A DNA stretch of 64,000 bases from Microvirga makkahensis (GTDB taxonomy: Bacteria; Pseudomonadota; Alphaproteobacteria; Rhizobiales; Beijerinckiaceae). The notes beneath the pieces are model-generated. The model made no database searches. It was not told where the DNA came from and saw only the letters and a program-made list of their open reading frames with translations. The stretch covers positions 62,001 to 126,000 of the forward strand of contig NZ_WURB01000012.1 of assembly GCF_009830105.1 (NCBI RefSeq), given 5' to 3'. Shown here one piece after another: positions 8,427 to 18,431 of the stretch (position 1 is its first letter; each line of letters opens with the position of its first letter). The position numbers and the translations under genes were made by a program.

Positions 8427-10445
8427 ATGCCTCCTGCACCCTTGCCACCGCCTACAGAGACTGAGATCCAGCCTCCCCGGGTTCCAGGCCTGTCCGGACT
8501 GCTGACATTGGCAGTGGGCGTTGTCGTGCTGGCGGCGCTTTATGTCGGGCGCGAGGTGTTCCTGCCTGTCGTGCTGGCCATTCTGCTCGCCTTCGTGCTC
8601 GCTCCCTTCGTCGACCTGATGCGCAAGTGGCATCTGGGACGGGTGCCTTCCGTCATCATCGCGGTTCTGGTGACCCTCGGGATCATCGTGTCCCTCGGCG
8701 GCCTCATCGGATTCCAGCTCGCGGGCCTGGCTTCGGATATTCCGCGGTATCAGACCACCATCGAGCGAAAGGTCGGCGCTCTTCGGGAAGGAGCGCTGGG
8801 CAAGCTGCCGAACATGCTCCGCGACTTCGGCCGCCGCTTCGACGAGGCGGTCGGCGAGCAATCGCCGGTAGCGGCATCTCCATCTCCCACCAGCACGGCC
8901 GATGCACCACCGGAGGAGCCGAAGCCCTTGCCCGTGGAGGTGCATGAGCCGGAGCCGACGCCGGCACAGGTCGCACGCAACGTCCTGATCCCCCTGCTCG
9001 AGCCCCTCGCGACCACGGGCATCGTGTTCGTGGTCCTTGTTTTCATTCTCATGCAGCGGGAGGACCTGCGCGACCGCATGATCCGCCTGTTCGGTTCGAG
9101 CGATCTCCACCGCACCACAGCAGCCATGGACGACGCCGCACGGCGGTTGAGCCGCTACTTTCTCACGCAGCTGGCACTCAATGCGAGCTTCGGTCTCCTG
9201 GCCGGTATAGGCCTGTGGCTGATCGGCGTACCGAGCCCGGCCCTGTGGGGCGTCTTTGCGGCGTTGATGCGCTTCGTTCCCTATATCGGCTCCTTCGTCG
9301 CCGCCGCTCCTCCGATCCTCCTCGCCGCCGCCGTCGATCCGGGCTGGTCCATGGCGCTGATGACCTTGGCTCTCTTCGCGATCGGCGAGCCTCTGATGGG
9401 GCATGTGGTCGAACCGGTCGTCTACGGGCAGAGCACGGGCCTGTCGCCCTTCGCGGTCGTCATCTCGGCGATCTTCTGGACCTGGATCTGGGGGCCTGTG
9501 GGTCTGCTCATCGCAACGCCCCTGACCCTCTGCCTCGTGGTGCTGGGACGCCATGTGGAGAGGCTCGAATTCCTCGACGTCCTGCTGGGCGACAGGCCCG
9601 CTCTGACGCCGGCGGAGAATCTCTATCAGCGCATGCTCGCCGGCGATCCGGACGAGGCCCTGGACTCGGCGGAGGTTCTTCTGAAGGAACGCTCGCTCAC
9701 ATCCTATTACGACGAAGTGGCGCTCAAAGGGCTCCAGCTTGCGGCCAATGACGCGACGCGCGGCGTGCTCACCCATCGTCAGCTCGATCAGGTCAGGGAC
9801 GTGATCAGGGCCCTCGTCCAGGATCTGGGTTCTCATGACGACATCGAGCCGCCGCCGCAAGAGACCGAGGATGAGCCGGTGGCATCGCCCCAGAGCCAGA
9901 AGCCTGAGATCAAGGAGCCTGCGGTCGTCGGCGAGATGCCGCACGAGGACAAGATTTCCGAGGCGTGGAAAGCGGAGGGAGCCGTCATGTGCATCGCCGG
10001 TCGCGGGCCGCTCGACGAGGCCGCCTCCGAGATGCTGGCGCAGCTCCTGAAGAAGCATGGGCTCGGAAGTCGCCTCGTGCCTCACGAGGCGGCGTCACGT
10101 TCAGCGATCTACAACCTTGACGCGTCAGGCGTGCAGATGGTCTGCATCAGCTATCTGGAGATCAGCGGCACTCCGGCGCATCTGCGCTATCTGCTGCGGC
10201 GGCTGCGCAAGAAAGTGCCCAAGGCGCCCATTCTCGTAGGCCTCTGGCCCGCGGAGGATGCGGTCTTGAAGAGCGAGACGATGCGCTCGACCCTCGGAGC
10301 GGACTACTATGTCTCGTCCATGCGCGATGCGGTGGTGCAGTGCCTGAAGGTCGCAACCGGCGAAGAGGGGCTGCCGCAAACCGTGACGACCGGTCAGGCT
10401 GCGAATGAGGCAGCGGCGGCCAAGCGCCTGCCGCTGCCCGCATGA
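8427..10445 (+). CDS. AI-2E family transporter with long C-terminal cytosolic domain
   Basis: A 672-residue inner-membrane protein. Residues about 10-375 form the AI-2E/PerM-type membrane domain: helices around LLTLAVGVVVLAALYVGREVFLP, segments LWGVFAALMRFVPYIGSFVAA and EPVVYGQSTGLSPFAVVISA. A proline/acidic linker (about 170-200) interrupts it. The remaining roughly 300 residues are soluble: a helical part, an acidic linker, then an alternating strand/helix block (VQMVCISYLEISGTPAHLRYLL, KAPILVGLWPAEDA) resembling a Rossmann-like or B12-binding-like fold. The start at 8427 is favoured because the earlier in-frame sequence lacks coding character. The transported substrate is unknown. The gene ends two bases from the convergent dppF. 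Confidence 0.83.
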   Translation: MPPAPLPPPTETEIQPPRVPGLSGLLTLAVGVVVLAALYVGREVFLPVVLAILLAFVLAPFVDLMRKWHLGRVPSVIIAVLVTLGIIVSLGGLIGFQLAGLASDIPRYQTTIERKVGALREGALGKLPNMLRDFGRRFDEAVGEQSPVAASPSPTSTADAPPEEPKPLPVEVHEPEPTPAQVARNVLIPLLEPLATTGIVFVVLVFILMQREDLRDRMIRLFGSSDLHRTTAAMDDAARRLSRYFLTQLALNASFGLLAGIGLWLIGVPSPALWGVFAALMRFVPYIGSFVAAAPPILLAAAVDPGWSMALMTLALFAIGEPLMGHVVEPVVYGQSTGLSPFAVVISAIFWTWIWGPVGLLIATPLTLCLVVLGRHVERLEFLDVLLGDRPALTPAENLYQRMLAGDPDEALDSAEVLLKERSLTSYYDEVALKGLQLAANDATRGVLTHRQLDQVRDVIRALVQDLGSHDDIEPPPQETEDEPVASPQSQKPEIKEPAVVGEMPHEDKISEAWKAEGAVMCIAGRGPLDEAASEMLAQLLKKHGLGSRLVPHEAASRSAIYNLDASGVQMVCISYLEISGTPAHLRYLLRRLRKKVPKAPILVGLWPAEDAVLKSETMRSTLGADYYVSSMRDAVVQCLKVATGEEGLPQTVTTGQAANEAAAAKRLPLPA

Positions 10446-10447
10446 GC

Positions 10448-11431
10448 TCAAGCCGCCGTTTCCGTCAGGAAGTTCTCGGCGTAGTGGCAGGCGACCTGAC
10501 GGCCGTCTAGCTCGCGCAAAGCCGGGCGCTCGACCTTGCAGCGCTCCGTCACATAGGGGCAGCGGGTCGAGAATACGCAGCCCTTCGGCGGATTGAGCGG
10601 CGAGGGAAGTTCGCCCTTGAGCACGATGCGCTTGCGTCGGACACCCGTGATGCCGGGCGTGGAGGAGAGGAGCGCCTGCGTGTAGGGATGCAGCGGGCGC
10701 GCGTAGATCTTTTCCTTGGGTCCGTGCTCGACGGCATGGCCGAGATACATGACGAGCACGTCGTGAGCGATGTGCCGGACCACGCCGAGATCATGCGAAA
10801 TAAAGAGATAGGCGAGACCCATCTCCTGCTGGAGATCGGCGAGGAGGTTGAGCACCTGCGCCTGGATCGACACGTCGAGCGCGGAGACCGGCTCGTCCGC
10901 CACCACCAGCTTCGGCGACAGCATCAGCGCGCGAGCGATCGCGATGCGCTGGCGCTGACCGCCGGAGAACATGTGCGGATAACGGTTGTAGTGCTCGGGA
11001 CGCAGGCCAACCTTCGCCATCATCGTCCGCACCTGCTCCTTGCGCTCCGCAGAGGAGAGATCGGTGTTGATGACGAGCGGCTCCTCCAGAATCGTGCCGA
11101 CCTTCTTGCGGGGGTTGAGGGAGCCGTAGGGGTTCTGGAAGACCAGCTGCACCATGCGGCGCAGCTCCTTGGCGTAGTTCGACGGCGGGTTGACCGCATC
11201 GATGCCGTCCAGGGTCAGTTCCCCTTCGGTCGGCTTCTCGATCAAGGTCACCATGCGCGCGAGGGTGGACTTGCCGCAACCGGATTCGCCTACCACCGCC
11301 AGCGTCTTGCCGGGTTCGATGGAAAACGAGATGCCGCCCACCGCCTGCAGGGCGGCCGGCTCCTTGAACAGCCCGCGCTTGACCTTGTAGATCTGCCTCA
11401 GGCCCTTGGCTTCAACAACGGGAGCGCTCAC
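10448..11431 (-). CDS. dppF: Dipeptide ABC transporter ATP-binding protein DppF
   Basis: A 327-residue ATPase that powers peptide import, paired with DppD. Walker A is GESGCGKST, the signature is [14 protein letters not shown] and Walker B is [12 protein letters not shown]. The C-terminal oligopeptide-transporter extension with the [16 protein letters not shown] cysteine cluster is present. The ATG overlaps the dppD stop as ATGA, implying translational coupling. It is the last gene of the dppABCDF operon. Confidence 0.93.
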   Translation of the reverse strand: MSAPVVEAKGLRQIYKVKRGLFKEPAALQAVGGISFSIEPGKTLAVVGESGCGKSTLARMVTLIEKPTEGELTLDGIDAVNPPSNYAKELRRMVQLVFQNPYGSLNPRKKVGTILEEPLVINTDLSSAERKEQVRTMMAKVGLRPEHYNRYPHMFSGGQRQRIAIARALMLSPKLVVADEPVSALDVSIQAQVLNLLADLQQEMGLAYLFISHDLGVVRHIAHDVLVMYLGHAVEHGPKEKIYARPLHPYTQALLSSTPGITGVRRKRIVLKGELPSPLNPPKGCVFSTRCPYVTERCKVERPALRELDGRQVACHYAENFLTETAA

Positions 11432-12444
11432 GACGCAGCCTCCGTCTTAATGGGATGATCGTGCTGGATGGCGGCGTCCCGGTCCGGATCGCCGAGCGGG
11501 TAATGGCAGCGGATGTGCCCACCGGCCCAGGGACGCAGCTCCGGCCGTACACTGCGTGAATGCTCGGTGGCATAGGCGCAGCGCGGGCTGAACAGGCAGC
11601 CTTTCGGACGGTCGTAGAGGCCCGGCACGACGCCGGGGATCGTCGCAAGGCGTCCGCCTTCGCTGCGCTCCGGCAGGGCGGCGAGCAGGGCGGCCGTGTA
11701 GGGGTGCTGCGGCGAGGCGAACAGATCCGCGGCGGAGCGTTCCTCCATGATCTGGCCCGCATACATCACCATCACGCGCTGGGCGGTGTCGGCGACGACG
11801 CCCATGTTGTGCGTGATCATGACGAGGCCCATGTTGCGCTCCTTTTGGAGCGTCATGAGCAGATCCAGGATCTGCGCCTGGATTGTCACGTCGAGCGCGG
11901 TGGTGGGCTCGTCGGCGATCAGGAGCTTGGGATTGCACGCGATCGCCATGGCGATCATCACGCGCTGGTTCATGCCGCCCGACATCTGGTGCGGGAAAGC
12001 GGAGAGGCGGCTTTCGGGCGAGGGAATGCCCACCTGCTCGAGCAGCTCGATCGCCCGGCGACGCGCGGCCTTACGGTCCATGCCCTCGTGCAGGCGCAGC
12101 GTCTCGGTGAGCTGAAAGCCGATGGTGAAGGACGGGTTCAGGCTTGTCATCGGCTCCTGGAAGATCATTGCGACGTCCTTGCCGGTGAGCTTGCGGCGAT
12201 CGCGTTCGGAGATCGTCAGGAGGTCGCGGCCGTTGAAGGTGAGCTTGTCCGCCTTCACGCGGCCCGGGAAGGGGATGAGGCCCATGAGGGCCAGCATCGT
12301 CACGCTTTTGCCGGATCCGGATTCGCCCACGACGCCGAGAACCTCGCCTTCTTCGAGCTTGAGGCTGACACCGTCCACGGCACGCATGATGCCGCCTTGG
12401 GTCGGGAATTCGACCGATAGATTTTCGATTTCGACAAGAGCCAT
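11428..12444 (-). CDS. dppD: Dipeptide ABC transporter ATP-binding protein DppD
   Basis: A 338-residue ATPase, partner of DppF. Walker A is [17 protein letters not shown], the signature is [16 protein letters not shown] and Walker B is [16 protein letters not shown]. The C-terminal extension includes [15 protein letters not shown], the usual cysteine-containing tail of oligopeptide-type ATPases. It begins two bases after the dppC stop and overlaps dppF by four bases. Only peptide-type systems use two different ATPases like this, which supports the dpp assignment. Confidence 0.93.
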   Translation of the reverse strand: MALVEIENLSVEFPTQGGIMRAVDGVSLKLEEGEVLGVVGESGSGKSVTMLALMGLIPFPGRVKADKLTFNGRDLLTISERDRRKLTGKDVAMIFQEPMTSLNPSFTIGFQLTETLRLHEGMDRKAARRRAIELLEQVGIPSPESRLSAFPHQMSGGMNQRVMIAMAIACNPKLLIADEPTTALDVTIQAQILDLLMTLQKERNMGLVMITHNMGVVADTAQRVMVMYAGQIMEERSAADLFASPQHPYTAALLAALPERSEGGRLATIPGVVPGLYDRPKGCLFSPRCAYATEHSRSVRPELRPWAGGHIRCHYPLGDPDRDAAIQHDHPIKTEAAS

Positions 12445-12446
12445 GA

Positions 12447-13358
12447 TCAGCGCTTCAGTTTGGGATCCAGGGCGTCACGGAGGCCGTCGCCCAGAAGATT
12501 GAAGGCAAGAACGGTGATGAGGATCGCGAGGCCGGGGAAGGTCACGACCCACCACGCACGGAGGACGAACTCGCGAGCATCCGCCAGCATGGTGCCCCAT
12601 TCCGGCGACGGCGGCTGTGCGCCGAGACCGAGGAAGCCGAGAGCCGCGGCGTCGAGGATTGCGGTGGAAATGCCGAGCGAGGCCTGCACGATAAGAGGGG
12701 CCGTGCAGTTCGGCAGCACTTCCTTGAACATCAGCCGTACTGTGCCGGCGCCGCTCACGCGGGCCGCCGTCACGTAGTCCTTGGAGGTTTCGGTGATCAC
12801 CGCCGCGCGTGCAAGACGAACGTAGTGCGGCAAAATCACGAGGGCGACGGCGAGCATGGCGTTCATCAGGCCCGGTCCCAGCACGGCCACGATTACGATG
12901 GCGAGCAGAAGGCTCGGCAGCGTGAGGACGATGTCCATCAGGCGCATGATGAAGATCTCGGTGATGCCGCGGAAGAATCCGGCGACGAGGCCCAGCACGG
13001 TGCCGAGGGCGATGGAGATCGCCACCACGGCGATGCCGATGAGGAGCGACAGGCGCGCGCCGTGGATCATGCGCGAGAGAATGTCGCGACCGATGGGATC
13101 CGTGCCGAGCGGATAGGCGATCGATCCGCCCTCCTGCCAGAACGGCGGCTTTAGAGCGAGCGCGGTATTGGTGACGTTCGGATCGTGCGGAGCGATCACG
13201 TCCGCCAGAAGTGCGACGAGTACGACGGCCACGATGATCACGAGGCCGGCGACAGCGCCGTGATTGGCGCTGAAATAACCCCAGAATTCACGCAGCGGAT
13301 GGGGAGGGGTGGCCGTCGGAGCCGCGGCGGCCGGAGCTTCCATGGTTTCAGTGGTCAT
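12447..13358 (-). CDS. dppC: Dipeptide ABC transporter permease DppC
   Basis: A 303-residue inner-membrane permease. It has a cytoplasmic Ala/Pro/Thr-rich N-terminus, a first helix at [21 protein letters not shown], the family segment [15 protein letters not shown] (here [21 protein letters not shown]), and the EAA loop [18 protein letters not shown], which docks the ATPases. The start at 13358 is fixed by an ATGA overlap with the dppB stop. The frame stays open upstream inside dppB, but that part is not DppC. It pairs with DppB to form the channel. Confidence 0.93.
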   Translation of the reverse strand: MTTETMEAPAAAAPTATPPHPLREFWGYFSANHGAVAGLVIIVAVVLVALLADVIAPHDPNVTNTALALKPPFWQEGGSIAYPLGTDPIGRDILSRMIHGARLSLLIGIAVVAISIALGTVLGLVAGFFRGITEIFIMRLMDIVLTLPSLLLAIVIVAVLGPGLMNAMLAVALVILPHYVRLARAAVITETSKDYVTAARVSGAGTVRLMFKEVLPNCTAPLIVQASLGISTAILDAAALGFLGLGAQPPSPEWGTMLADAREFVLRAWWVVTFPGLAILITVLAFNLLGDGLRDALDPKLKR

Positions 13359-14365
13359 CGCGTGTGCCTGATGCGAGGATTGATGAGGCCGTAGGCGAGG
13401 TCGACGAGAAGGTTCACGCTCATCACCACGACGCCGAGCAGCAGGGCGCCGCCCTGCAGGACGGGATAATCGCGGCGGAAGATGGCGTCGATGAGCCATT
13501 TGCCCACACCCGGCCAGGAGAAGATGGTCTCGGTGAGAATCGCGCCGGTGAACAATACGCCGATCTGCAGGCCGATCACGGTGATGACGGGAATGAGGGC
13601 ATTGCGCAGCGCGTGCAGGGCGACGATGCGGAAGCGCGACAGTCCTTTGGCCTTGGCCGTGCGGATGTAATCTTCGCCGAGCACCTCCAGCATCGCGGAG
13701 CGGGTCATGCGCGCGATCACGGCAAGCGGCACGGTGCCGAGAACGATGGTTGGCAGGATCAGATGTTCGACCGCCGACCAGAATGCGCCTTCCTCCTCGG
13801 AGAGAAGCGTATCGATCAGCAGGAAGCCGGTGGTCGGCTCGATATAGTACAGGACGTCGATGCGGCCCGAGACCGGGGTGAGGTCGAACTGCACGGAGAA
13901 GATCAGAATGAGGATGAGGCCCCACCAGAAGATCGGCATGGAATAGCCGGTGAGCGATATGCCCATCACGCCATGGTCGAAAATCGAATTTCGTCGAAGA
14001 GCGGCGATGATGCCCGCGGGCAGGCCGATCATCAGGGCGAAGAGAATGGCACAGAGCGCCAGCTCGACGGTCGCCGGGAACAGGGCCTTGAATTCGTTCA
14101 GAACCGGCTCCTGCGTGATCATCGACTTGCCGAGATCGCCTTGCAGGACACGAGACAGATAGATTCCGTATTGAACGAAGATCGGCTTGTCGAGGCCGTA
14201 TTCCTTCAGGAGCTGCTCATGGCGGGCAGGGTCGATGCCGCGCTCGCCGGCAAGGGTTTCGATCGGATCGCCCGGAACCAGGCGGATCAGGAAGAAGGCA
14301 AGCAGCGTGATTCCGAGGAAGGTCGGAATGATCAGGCTGACGCGGGTAAGAATAAATCTGAGCAT
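13355..14365 (-). CDS. dppB: Dipeptide ABC transporter permease DppB
   Basis: A 336-residue inner-membrane permease starting MLRFILTRVSLIIPTFLGITLLAFFLIRLVPGDP, the typical DppB/OppB opening. The EAA-type loop is LEVLGEDYIRTAKAKGLSRFRI. It ends with ATGA overlapping dppC. The start codon lies only 11 bases after the T-run of the hairpin that follows dppA, and I see no good Shine-Dalgarno sequence (the bases before ATG are CGTTCAAGCA). Expression of the permease and ATPase genes is therefore probably kept low relative to dppA. Confidence 0.93.
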   Translation of the reverse strand: MLRFILTRVSLIIPTFLGITLLAFFLIRLVPGDPIETLAGERGIDPARHEQLLKEYGLDKPIFVQYGIYLSRVLQGDLGKSMITQEPVLNEFKALFPATVELALCAILFALMIGLPAGIIAALRRNSIFDHGVMGISLTGYSMPIFWWGLILILIFSVQFDLTPVSGRIDVLYYIEPTTGFLLIDTLLSEEEGAFWSAVEHLILPTIVLGTVPLAVIARMTRSAMLEVLGEDYIRTAKAKGLSRFRIVALHALRNALIPVITVIGLQIGVLFTGAILTETIFSWPGVGKWLIDAIFRRDYPVLQGGALLLGVVVMSVNLLVDLAYGLINPRIRHTR

Positions 14366-14376
14366 TGCTTGAACGT

Positions 14377-14410
14377 AAAAAGGCGGAGCGGCTGAACGAG
14401 CCGCTCCGCC
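14377..14410 (-). terminator. Attenuator hairpin between dppA and dppB
   Basis: On the minus strand GGCGGAGCGGCT and AGCCGCTCCGCC form a perfect 12-bp stem with a 5-base loop, followed by TTTTT. This is a textbook intrinsic terminator, yet dppB starts 11 bases later in the same operon. It most likely lets only part of the transcripts through, giving binding protein in excess over membrane components. Confidence 0.8.
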
Positions 14411-14429
14411 ACAGGTTGAGTGTGAAGGC

Positions 14430-16031
14430 TTACTTGCCCTTGATGTCCACGCCGTAGAAGGTGTGACGGCCGAACGGCGAGAGCTTGAAGTCCACGACTT
14501 CCTTGCGGACCGGCTTCAGCTGCACGGCGTGGGCCACCGTGAACCACGGAGCCTGCTCCTTGAAGATCACCTGAGCCTGCTCGTAGAGCTTGGCGCGCTC
14601 GGCCTGATCGGTCGTGACCTTGGCCTTTGTGACGAGATCGTCGAACGGCTTGTGGCACCACTTGGCGATGTTCGATCCCGACGCGCTTTGCGCCGAGGCA
14701 CAGCCCAGCAGGGTGTGCAGGAAGTTGTCCGGGTCGCCATTGTCGCCCGTCCAGCCGAGCTGAGCCATCTGGTGCTCGCCCGCCTGAGCGCGCTTGCGGT
14801 ATTCGCCCCATTCGAAGCTCTTGATCTCGGCCTTCACGCCGATCTTGGCGAGGTCGGCCTGCATCAGCTCGGCGATGCGGCGGGCATTCGGGTTGTATGG
14901 GCGCTGAACCGGCATCGCCCAGAGGTCGGTCTCAAGACCGTTCGGATAGCCGGCTTCAGCCAGGAGCTTCTTGGCGGCTTCCGGGTTGTACTCGTCGTCC
15001 TGAATGCTGTCATTGTACGACCACATGGACGGCGGGATCGGGTTCTTGGCCGGAACGCCGGAGCCGAGGAACACCGCGTCGACGATGGCCTTCTTGTTCA
15101 TGGCCATGTTGAAAGCCTTGCGGACGCGCACGTCGTCGAAGGGCTTCTTCGTGGTCTGATAGGCGAGATAGCCGATGTTGAGGCCGGGCTGCTCGAGAAT
15201 CTGGACGTTGGGATCCTTCCGCATGGCCTCCAGGTCAGCCGGATTGGGATACGGCATGACGTGGCATTCGCCCTTCTGGAGCTTTGCCCAGCGCACGGAG
15301 GCATCCGGGGTGATCGAGAAGACGAGGTCGTCGAGTTTCGCCTTGCCACGGAAATAATCGGGGAAGGCCTTGTAGCGGATGATCGCGTCCTTCTGGTACT
15401 GAACCAAGTAGAATGGGCCCGTGCCGATCGGATCCTGGTCGATCTTCTCAGGGGTGCCGGCCTTCAGCATGGCATCGGCGTATTCCTTCGACTGAACGCT
15501 CGCCCACATCATGGCGAGGTTGGCCAGGAACGGAGCTTCCGGACGGTTCAGGGTGATGCGGACCGTGTAGTCGTCGACCTTCTCCACGGATTTCAGCAGG
15601 GCGGGCATGCCCATGTCGCCGAAGTAGGAGTGGTTCGGGCTGGTGACCCTGAAGTAAGGATTGTCTTCCTTCCACTGGCGCTCGAACATGAACACGATGT
15701 CATCGGCGTTCATGTCGCGGGTGGGTTTGAAATTCTTGTTGGAATGCCACTTCACGCCCTTGCGGAGGTGGAAGGTGTAGACCGTACCGTCAGCGGAGAC
15801 GTCCCACTTCTCGGCGAGGCTCGGCTGGACTTTCGTGCCGCCGCGCTCGAACTCGACGATGCGGCTGTAGATCTGCTCGCTGGCATCGAAGGACGTGCCT
15901 GTGGTGTTGACGCCGGGATAGAAGTTCTCTGGGCTGCCTTCGGAGCAGTAAACGAGGGTTTTGGCGGCCAGCGGGGCAGCTGCCAGGAAAGCCGGAACGC
16001 AGATCGCTGCGAAAAGGGCTGATTTCTTCAT
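14430..16031 (-). CDS. dppA: Dipeptide ABC transporter substrate-binding protein DppA
   Basis: A 533-residue periplasmic peptide-binding protein (SBP_bac_5). The signal peptide is KKSALFAAICVPAFLAAAPLAAK. The mature N-terminus KTLVYCSEGSPENFYPGVNT closely resembles enterobacterial DppA, and the family segment SLAEKWDVSADGTVYTFHLR is present. I chose ATG 16031 because AGAGGA lies about 9 bases upstream and the signal peptide starts there. First gene of the dpp operon, with a sigma70-type promoter just upstream and an attenuator just downstream. Ligands are likely di- and tripeptides; some family members also bind heme or 5-aminolevulinate. Confidence 0.93.
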   Translation of the reverse strand: MKKSALFAAICVPAFLAAAPLAAKTLVYCSEGSPENFYPGVNTTGTSFDASEQIYSRIVEFERGGTKVQPSLAEKWDVSADGTVYTFHLRKGVKWHSNKNFKPTRDMNADDIVFMFERQWKEDNPYFRVTSPNHSYFGDMGMPALLKSVEKVDDYTVRITLNRPEAPFLANLAMMWASVQSKEYADAMLKAGTPEKIDQDPIGTGPFYLVQYQKDAIIRYKAFPDYFRGKAKLDDLVFSITPDASVRWAKLQKGECHVMPYPNPADLEAMRKDPNVQILEQPGLNIGYLAYQTTKKPFDDVRVRKAFNMAMNKKAIVDAVFLGSGVPAKNPIPPSMWSYNDSIQDDEYNPEAAKKLLAEAGYPNGLETDLWAMPVQRPYNPNARRIAELMQADLAKIGVKAEIKSFEWGEYRKRAQAGEHQMAQLGWTGDNGDPDNFLHTLLGCASAQSASGSNIAKWCHKPFDDLVTKAKVTTDQAERAKLYEQAQVIFKEQAPWFTVAHAVQLKPVRKEVVDFKLSPFGRHTFYGVDIKGK

Positions 16032-16358
16032 TATCTTGGTCCTCTGAGACGGCATTGCACGTGGCCGTTCTGTGACGAAGTTAAGGTGCGAAGCCCCAAT
16101 AATGTCAATCTGTCCCGGCAACCTTGGCTCATTTTTGGAAGAAATTTACCATTTTGTGCCGGTTCGCGCATTTTCCTTTAAGAATTCGCCGGCTTCAATT
16201 TTCCGAGATTCTACGGGATTTGCGACGCCTTTGATCACCCCGCCGTCCACAGCCGGACAATCGATGCCGGTTGCCGCCCCGAACAGGGAGCGGCGGCATA
16301 GCTTCCGTTGGGGCAAACACGGAGGAGGGGCCCGAAACGATGCGGGTCCGGGGGCCGT
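16032..16358. other. Intergenic region between dppA and the bcs operon end
   Basis: 327 bases without a convincing gene. The dppA-proximal third is visibly AT-richer and holds the proposed promoter. The rest is GC-rich and contains no clear repeat, hairpin with T-run, or small gene with a ribosome-binding site. A 97-codon plus-strand frame crosses it but starts inside the dppA leader and has no ribosome-binding site. Confidence 0.5.
16080..16108 (-). promoter_or_regulatory. Putative sigma70-type promoter of dppA
   Basis: Reading the minus strand, TTGACA (16103-16108) is separated by exactly 17 bases from CTTAAC (16080-16085). This is a consensus -35 box with a fair -10 box, placed about 50 bases upstream of the dppA ATG. 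Recognised by eye only. Confidence 0.5.
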
Positions 16359-18431
16359 TCACTGACGGGTGGGGTATCTGGCTTCCATGACGGCGTTCAG
16401 GCCCACGCCGGCTTCTTTCGAAGAACCCGTGCGCTGAACGGCGCGGAAGATTTTTTCCGCATCGTCATACCGGCCGAGCCTGTAGTAGGACCAGCCTCTG
16501 ATCAGCATGAGATCGGTCTGCTCCGGCACGATCCGGGCCCGCTCGCTCAGCGCCAGAATGGCTTCCACGTAGCGTCCGTCCCGATAGGCGGCGAGGGCCC
16601 GCTGCCCGAGGATGGAGGCGCTCAGCTCAATCCGCCGCCCGCCCGTCTGCGGAGTCTGGGCGGCCGCCACGGCGGCTTCCGCGGTCAGGTTCTTGCGCAG
16701 ATAGGCGAGGGACTTGCCATAGGCGGCTTCCTCGCGGGTGCGGGCGCTGCCTCGGCGGATGGCCTGATCAAAGGCGTCGACGGCTTCCATGGGGCGGTCG
16801 GCTTCCATCAGGCACCAGCCGAGGGTGAGCGCCGTATCGGGAGCCAAACCCTTGGAATTGCGGGTCATGACGCAGGTCCGGTGGCCGCCCCTGCGCAGTC
16901 TCGGTTCCGCCTCCACGGTGCTGCGCTCGACGAATGCGCGCGGAGCTTCGGTTCGAACGGAGACGGAGCGAACAGAGACTTGCGGCTCTCTGTCGGCGGG
17001 CTGCAGCAATTGTCCCTGTGAAACACGCTGCCGGGATGCGCGAGGGGTGGCGCCGGCGGCAAGATCCGCAATTCGCTCCGAACGGTCGCGCCATTGCGCG
17101 ACGATGGCATTGAAGTTGGCCCGGTCGTTCAGTTGCTGGGCGGACAAGGCAAGTCCATAGGCGGAGGGCTCGTCATCGGCCCTCCACTTCAGAGCCTGGC
17201 GGAACCACTCCCGGGCCCTCTGGTACTGGCCAGTGTTGTAGGAATACCAGCCGATCGCCTGAGCCCCGTCGGGAAAGCGTTGGCTCGCGACAACCGGAAC
17301 GATCCTCGACACGATGCGAGCCTCGAGGCGCGGCGGCGGGTCCTGAGCCAGCAGGGCCGTTGCCACGTCGAGATAGATCTTCATGTTCGCGGGCGCCCTG
17401 TCGCGCCAGTCATAGGCGAAGGCCTCGGCTTCTACGAGGCGCTCCAGGGCGCGCAGGGACATGGCATAGCCTTCCGCCGCCTTGCCTCCGCCATTGCGAT
17501 CGAGCGCCGTCTTGAACAGTTCGAGTGCGCGCGCAGGATTGCCGTGGTGATAATTGTACCAGGCCAGGACCAGCACGGGGCCGGGCTCGTCCGAGCTGCG
17601 GATCAGTCGATCGACGGTGGCGAGATCTTCCGCGGAAGCGGTCATCGTTTCGTCGTTGGCTGCGCGCTCCACGCGGCGGCGTGCCAGCTCTCCGCGGATA
17701 GAGTCGAAATTGTCGGGCTCGTCGCCGGTCTTGCGCTCGAACTGAAGCAGGTCCGCCACTTGGTTGTCCGGGAGGAGGGCAAGGGCCTTCTGCAACGTCG
17801 CCAGGCGCTCGCCGGGATTGGCGCAGTTGGTGAGGAGATAGGTGTAGACGTCCCGCGTGCGGTCGGGCTGCCCCGTCTTGGCGAAGGCCTCGGCGACGCG
17901 CCAGAGCACGTCCACGTTCATGCAGGTCAGAAGATTCGGATTCTCCGTCGCAACGGTAAGCACCGTACGCCACTGGCCGGAATCGGACGCATTGACGAGG
18001 CGCCGGCGTGCCTCGACGGTGTCGAGGGCCGTCACCAGCTCGTCCGGCGGCTTCCAGTTGGGATCGGAGCTTTGTCGCTCGGCGATGGCCGCGCGCACCT
18101 CCGCGACACGATCCTCCTTGTAGAGGTTCCACAAACGCTCGATGATCGGATCGGCCGCGACGGCCCCGGCCGAGAGCTGGGACAGGTCGCTCGGCGGCGT
18201 CCAGTTGGGATAGAGCGCGCGCAGGCGGGCGATCTCCGCGTTCACGCGACGGGTATCGCCCTGAGAGGCGAAGTAACGGAGAGCCGATTCATCCACCTGC
18301 GGCTGGTTGCTCGACGGAGCAGAGGGGGCCGTGGAAGGGGGCTGTCCCTCGGCAGGGCCTTGTTGCTGCGCGATTGCCGTAAAGCCCAGGCCGAGGACCG
18401 CAATCGTTATAGCGCTGCTAGTTAGACGCAT
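16359..18431 (-). CDS. TPR-rich cellulose synthesis protein (BcsK-like)
   Basis: A 690-residue exported protein with a signal peptide (MRLTSSAITIAVLGLGFTAIAQ). It is built mostly of helical repeats of TPR type, for example NYHHGNPARALELFKTAL, YNTGQYQRAREWFRQALKWRA and YYRLGRYDDAEKIFRAVQRTG near the end. Between about 440 and 520 it has a low-complexity, Arg/Ser/Val-rich stretch. It is the last gene of the cellulose operon and overlaps bcsZ by 10 bases. Type III cellulose operons of alphaproteobacteria carry a TPR protein, BcsK, in place of BcsC; position and repeats fit that. The BcsC outer-membrane barrel domain is absent. Role inferred: periplasmic scaffold for glucan export. Confidence 0.75.
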   Translation of the reverse strand: MRLTSSAITIAVLGLGFTAIAQQQGPAEGQPPSTAPSAPSSNQPQVDESALRYFASQGDTRRVNAEIARLRALYPNWTPPSDLSQLSAGAVAADPIIERLWNLYKEDRVAEVRAAIAERQSSDPNWKPPDELVTALDTVEARRRLVNASDSGQWRTVLTVATENPNLLTCMNVDVLWRVAEAFAKTGQPDRTRDVYTYLLTNCANPGERLATLQKALALLPDNQVADLLQFERKTGDEPDNFDSIRGELARRRVERAANDETMTASAEDLATVDRLIRSSDEPGPVLVLAWYNYHHGNPARALELFKTALDRNGGGKAAEGYAMSLRALERLVEAEAFAYDWRDRAPANMKIYLDVATALLAQDPPPRLEARIVSRIVPVVASQRFPDGAQAIGWYSYNTGQYQRAREWFRQALKWRADDEPSAYGLALSAQQLNDRANFNAIVAQWRDRSERIADLAAGATPRASRQRVSQGQLLQPADREPQVSVRSVSVRTEAPRAFVERSTVEAEPRLRRGGHRTCVMTRNSKGLAPDTALTLGWCLMEADRPMEAVDAFDQAIRRGSARTREEAAYGKSLAYLRKNLTAEAAVAAAQTPQTGGRRIELSASILGQRALAAYRDGRYVEAILALSERARIVPEQTDLMLIRGWSYYRLGRYDDAEKIFRAVQRTGSSKEAGVGLNAVMEARYPTRQ

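Noticed and set aside
8148..10085. 645-codon open frame on the minus strand
   Set aside because: Antisense to the AI-2E gene, with repetitive Arg/Asp/Gln composition; no start signal.
12447..13925. Apparent fusion of dppC with a 190-residue N-terminal extension
   Set aside because: The extension is a frame-shadow of dppB. The true dppC start at 13358 overlaps the dppB stop as ATGA and gives a normal permease length.
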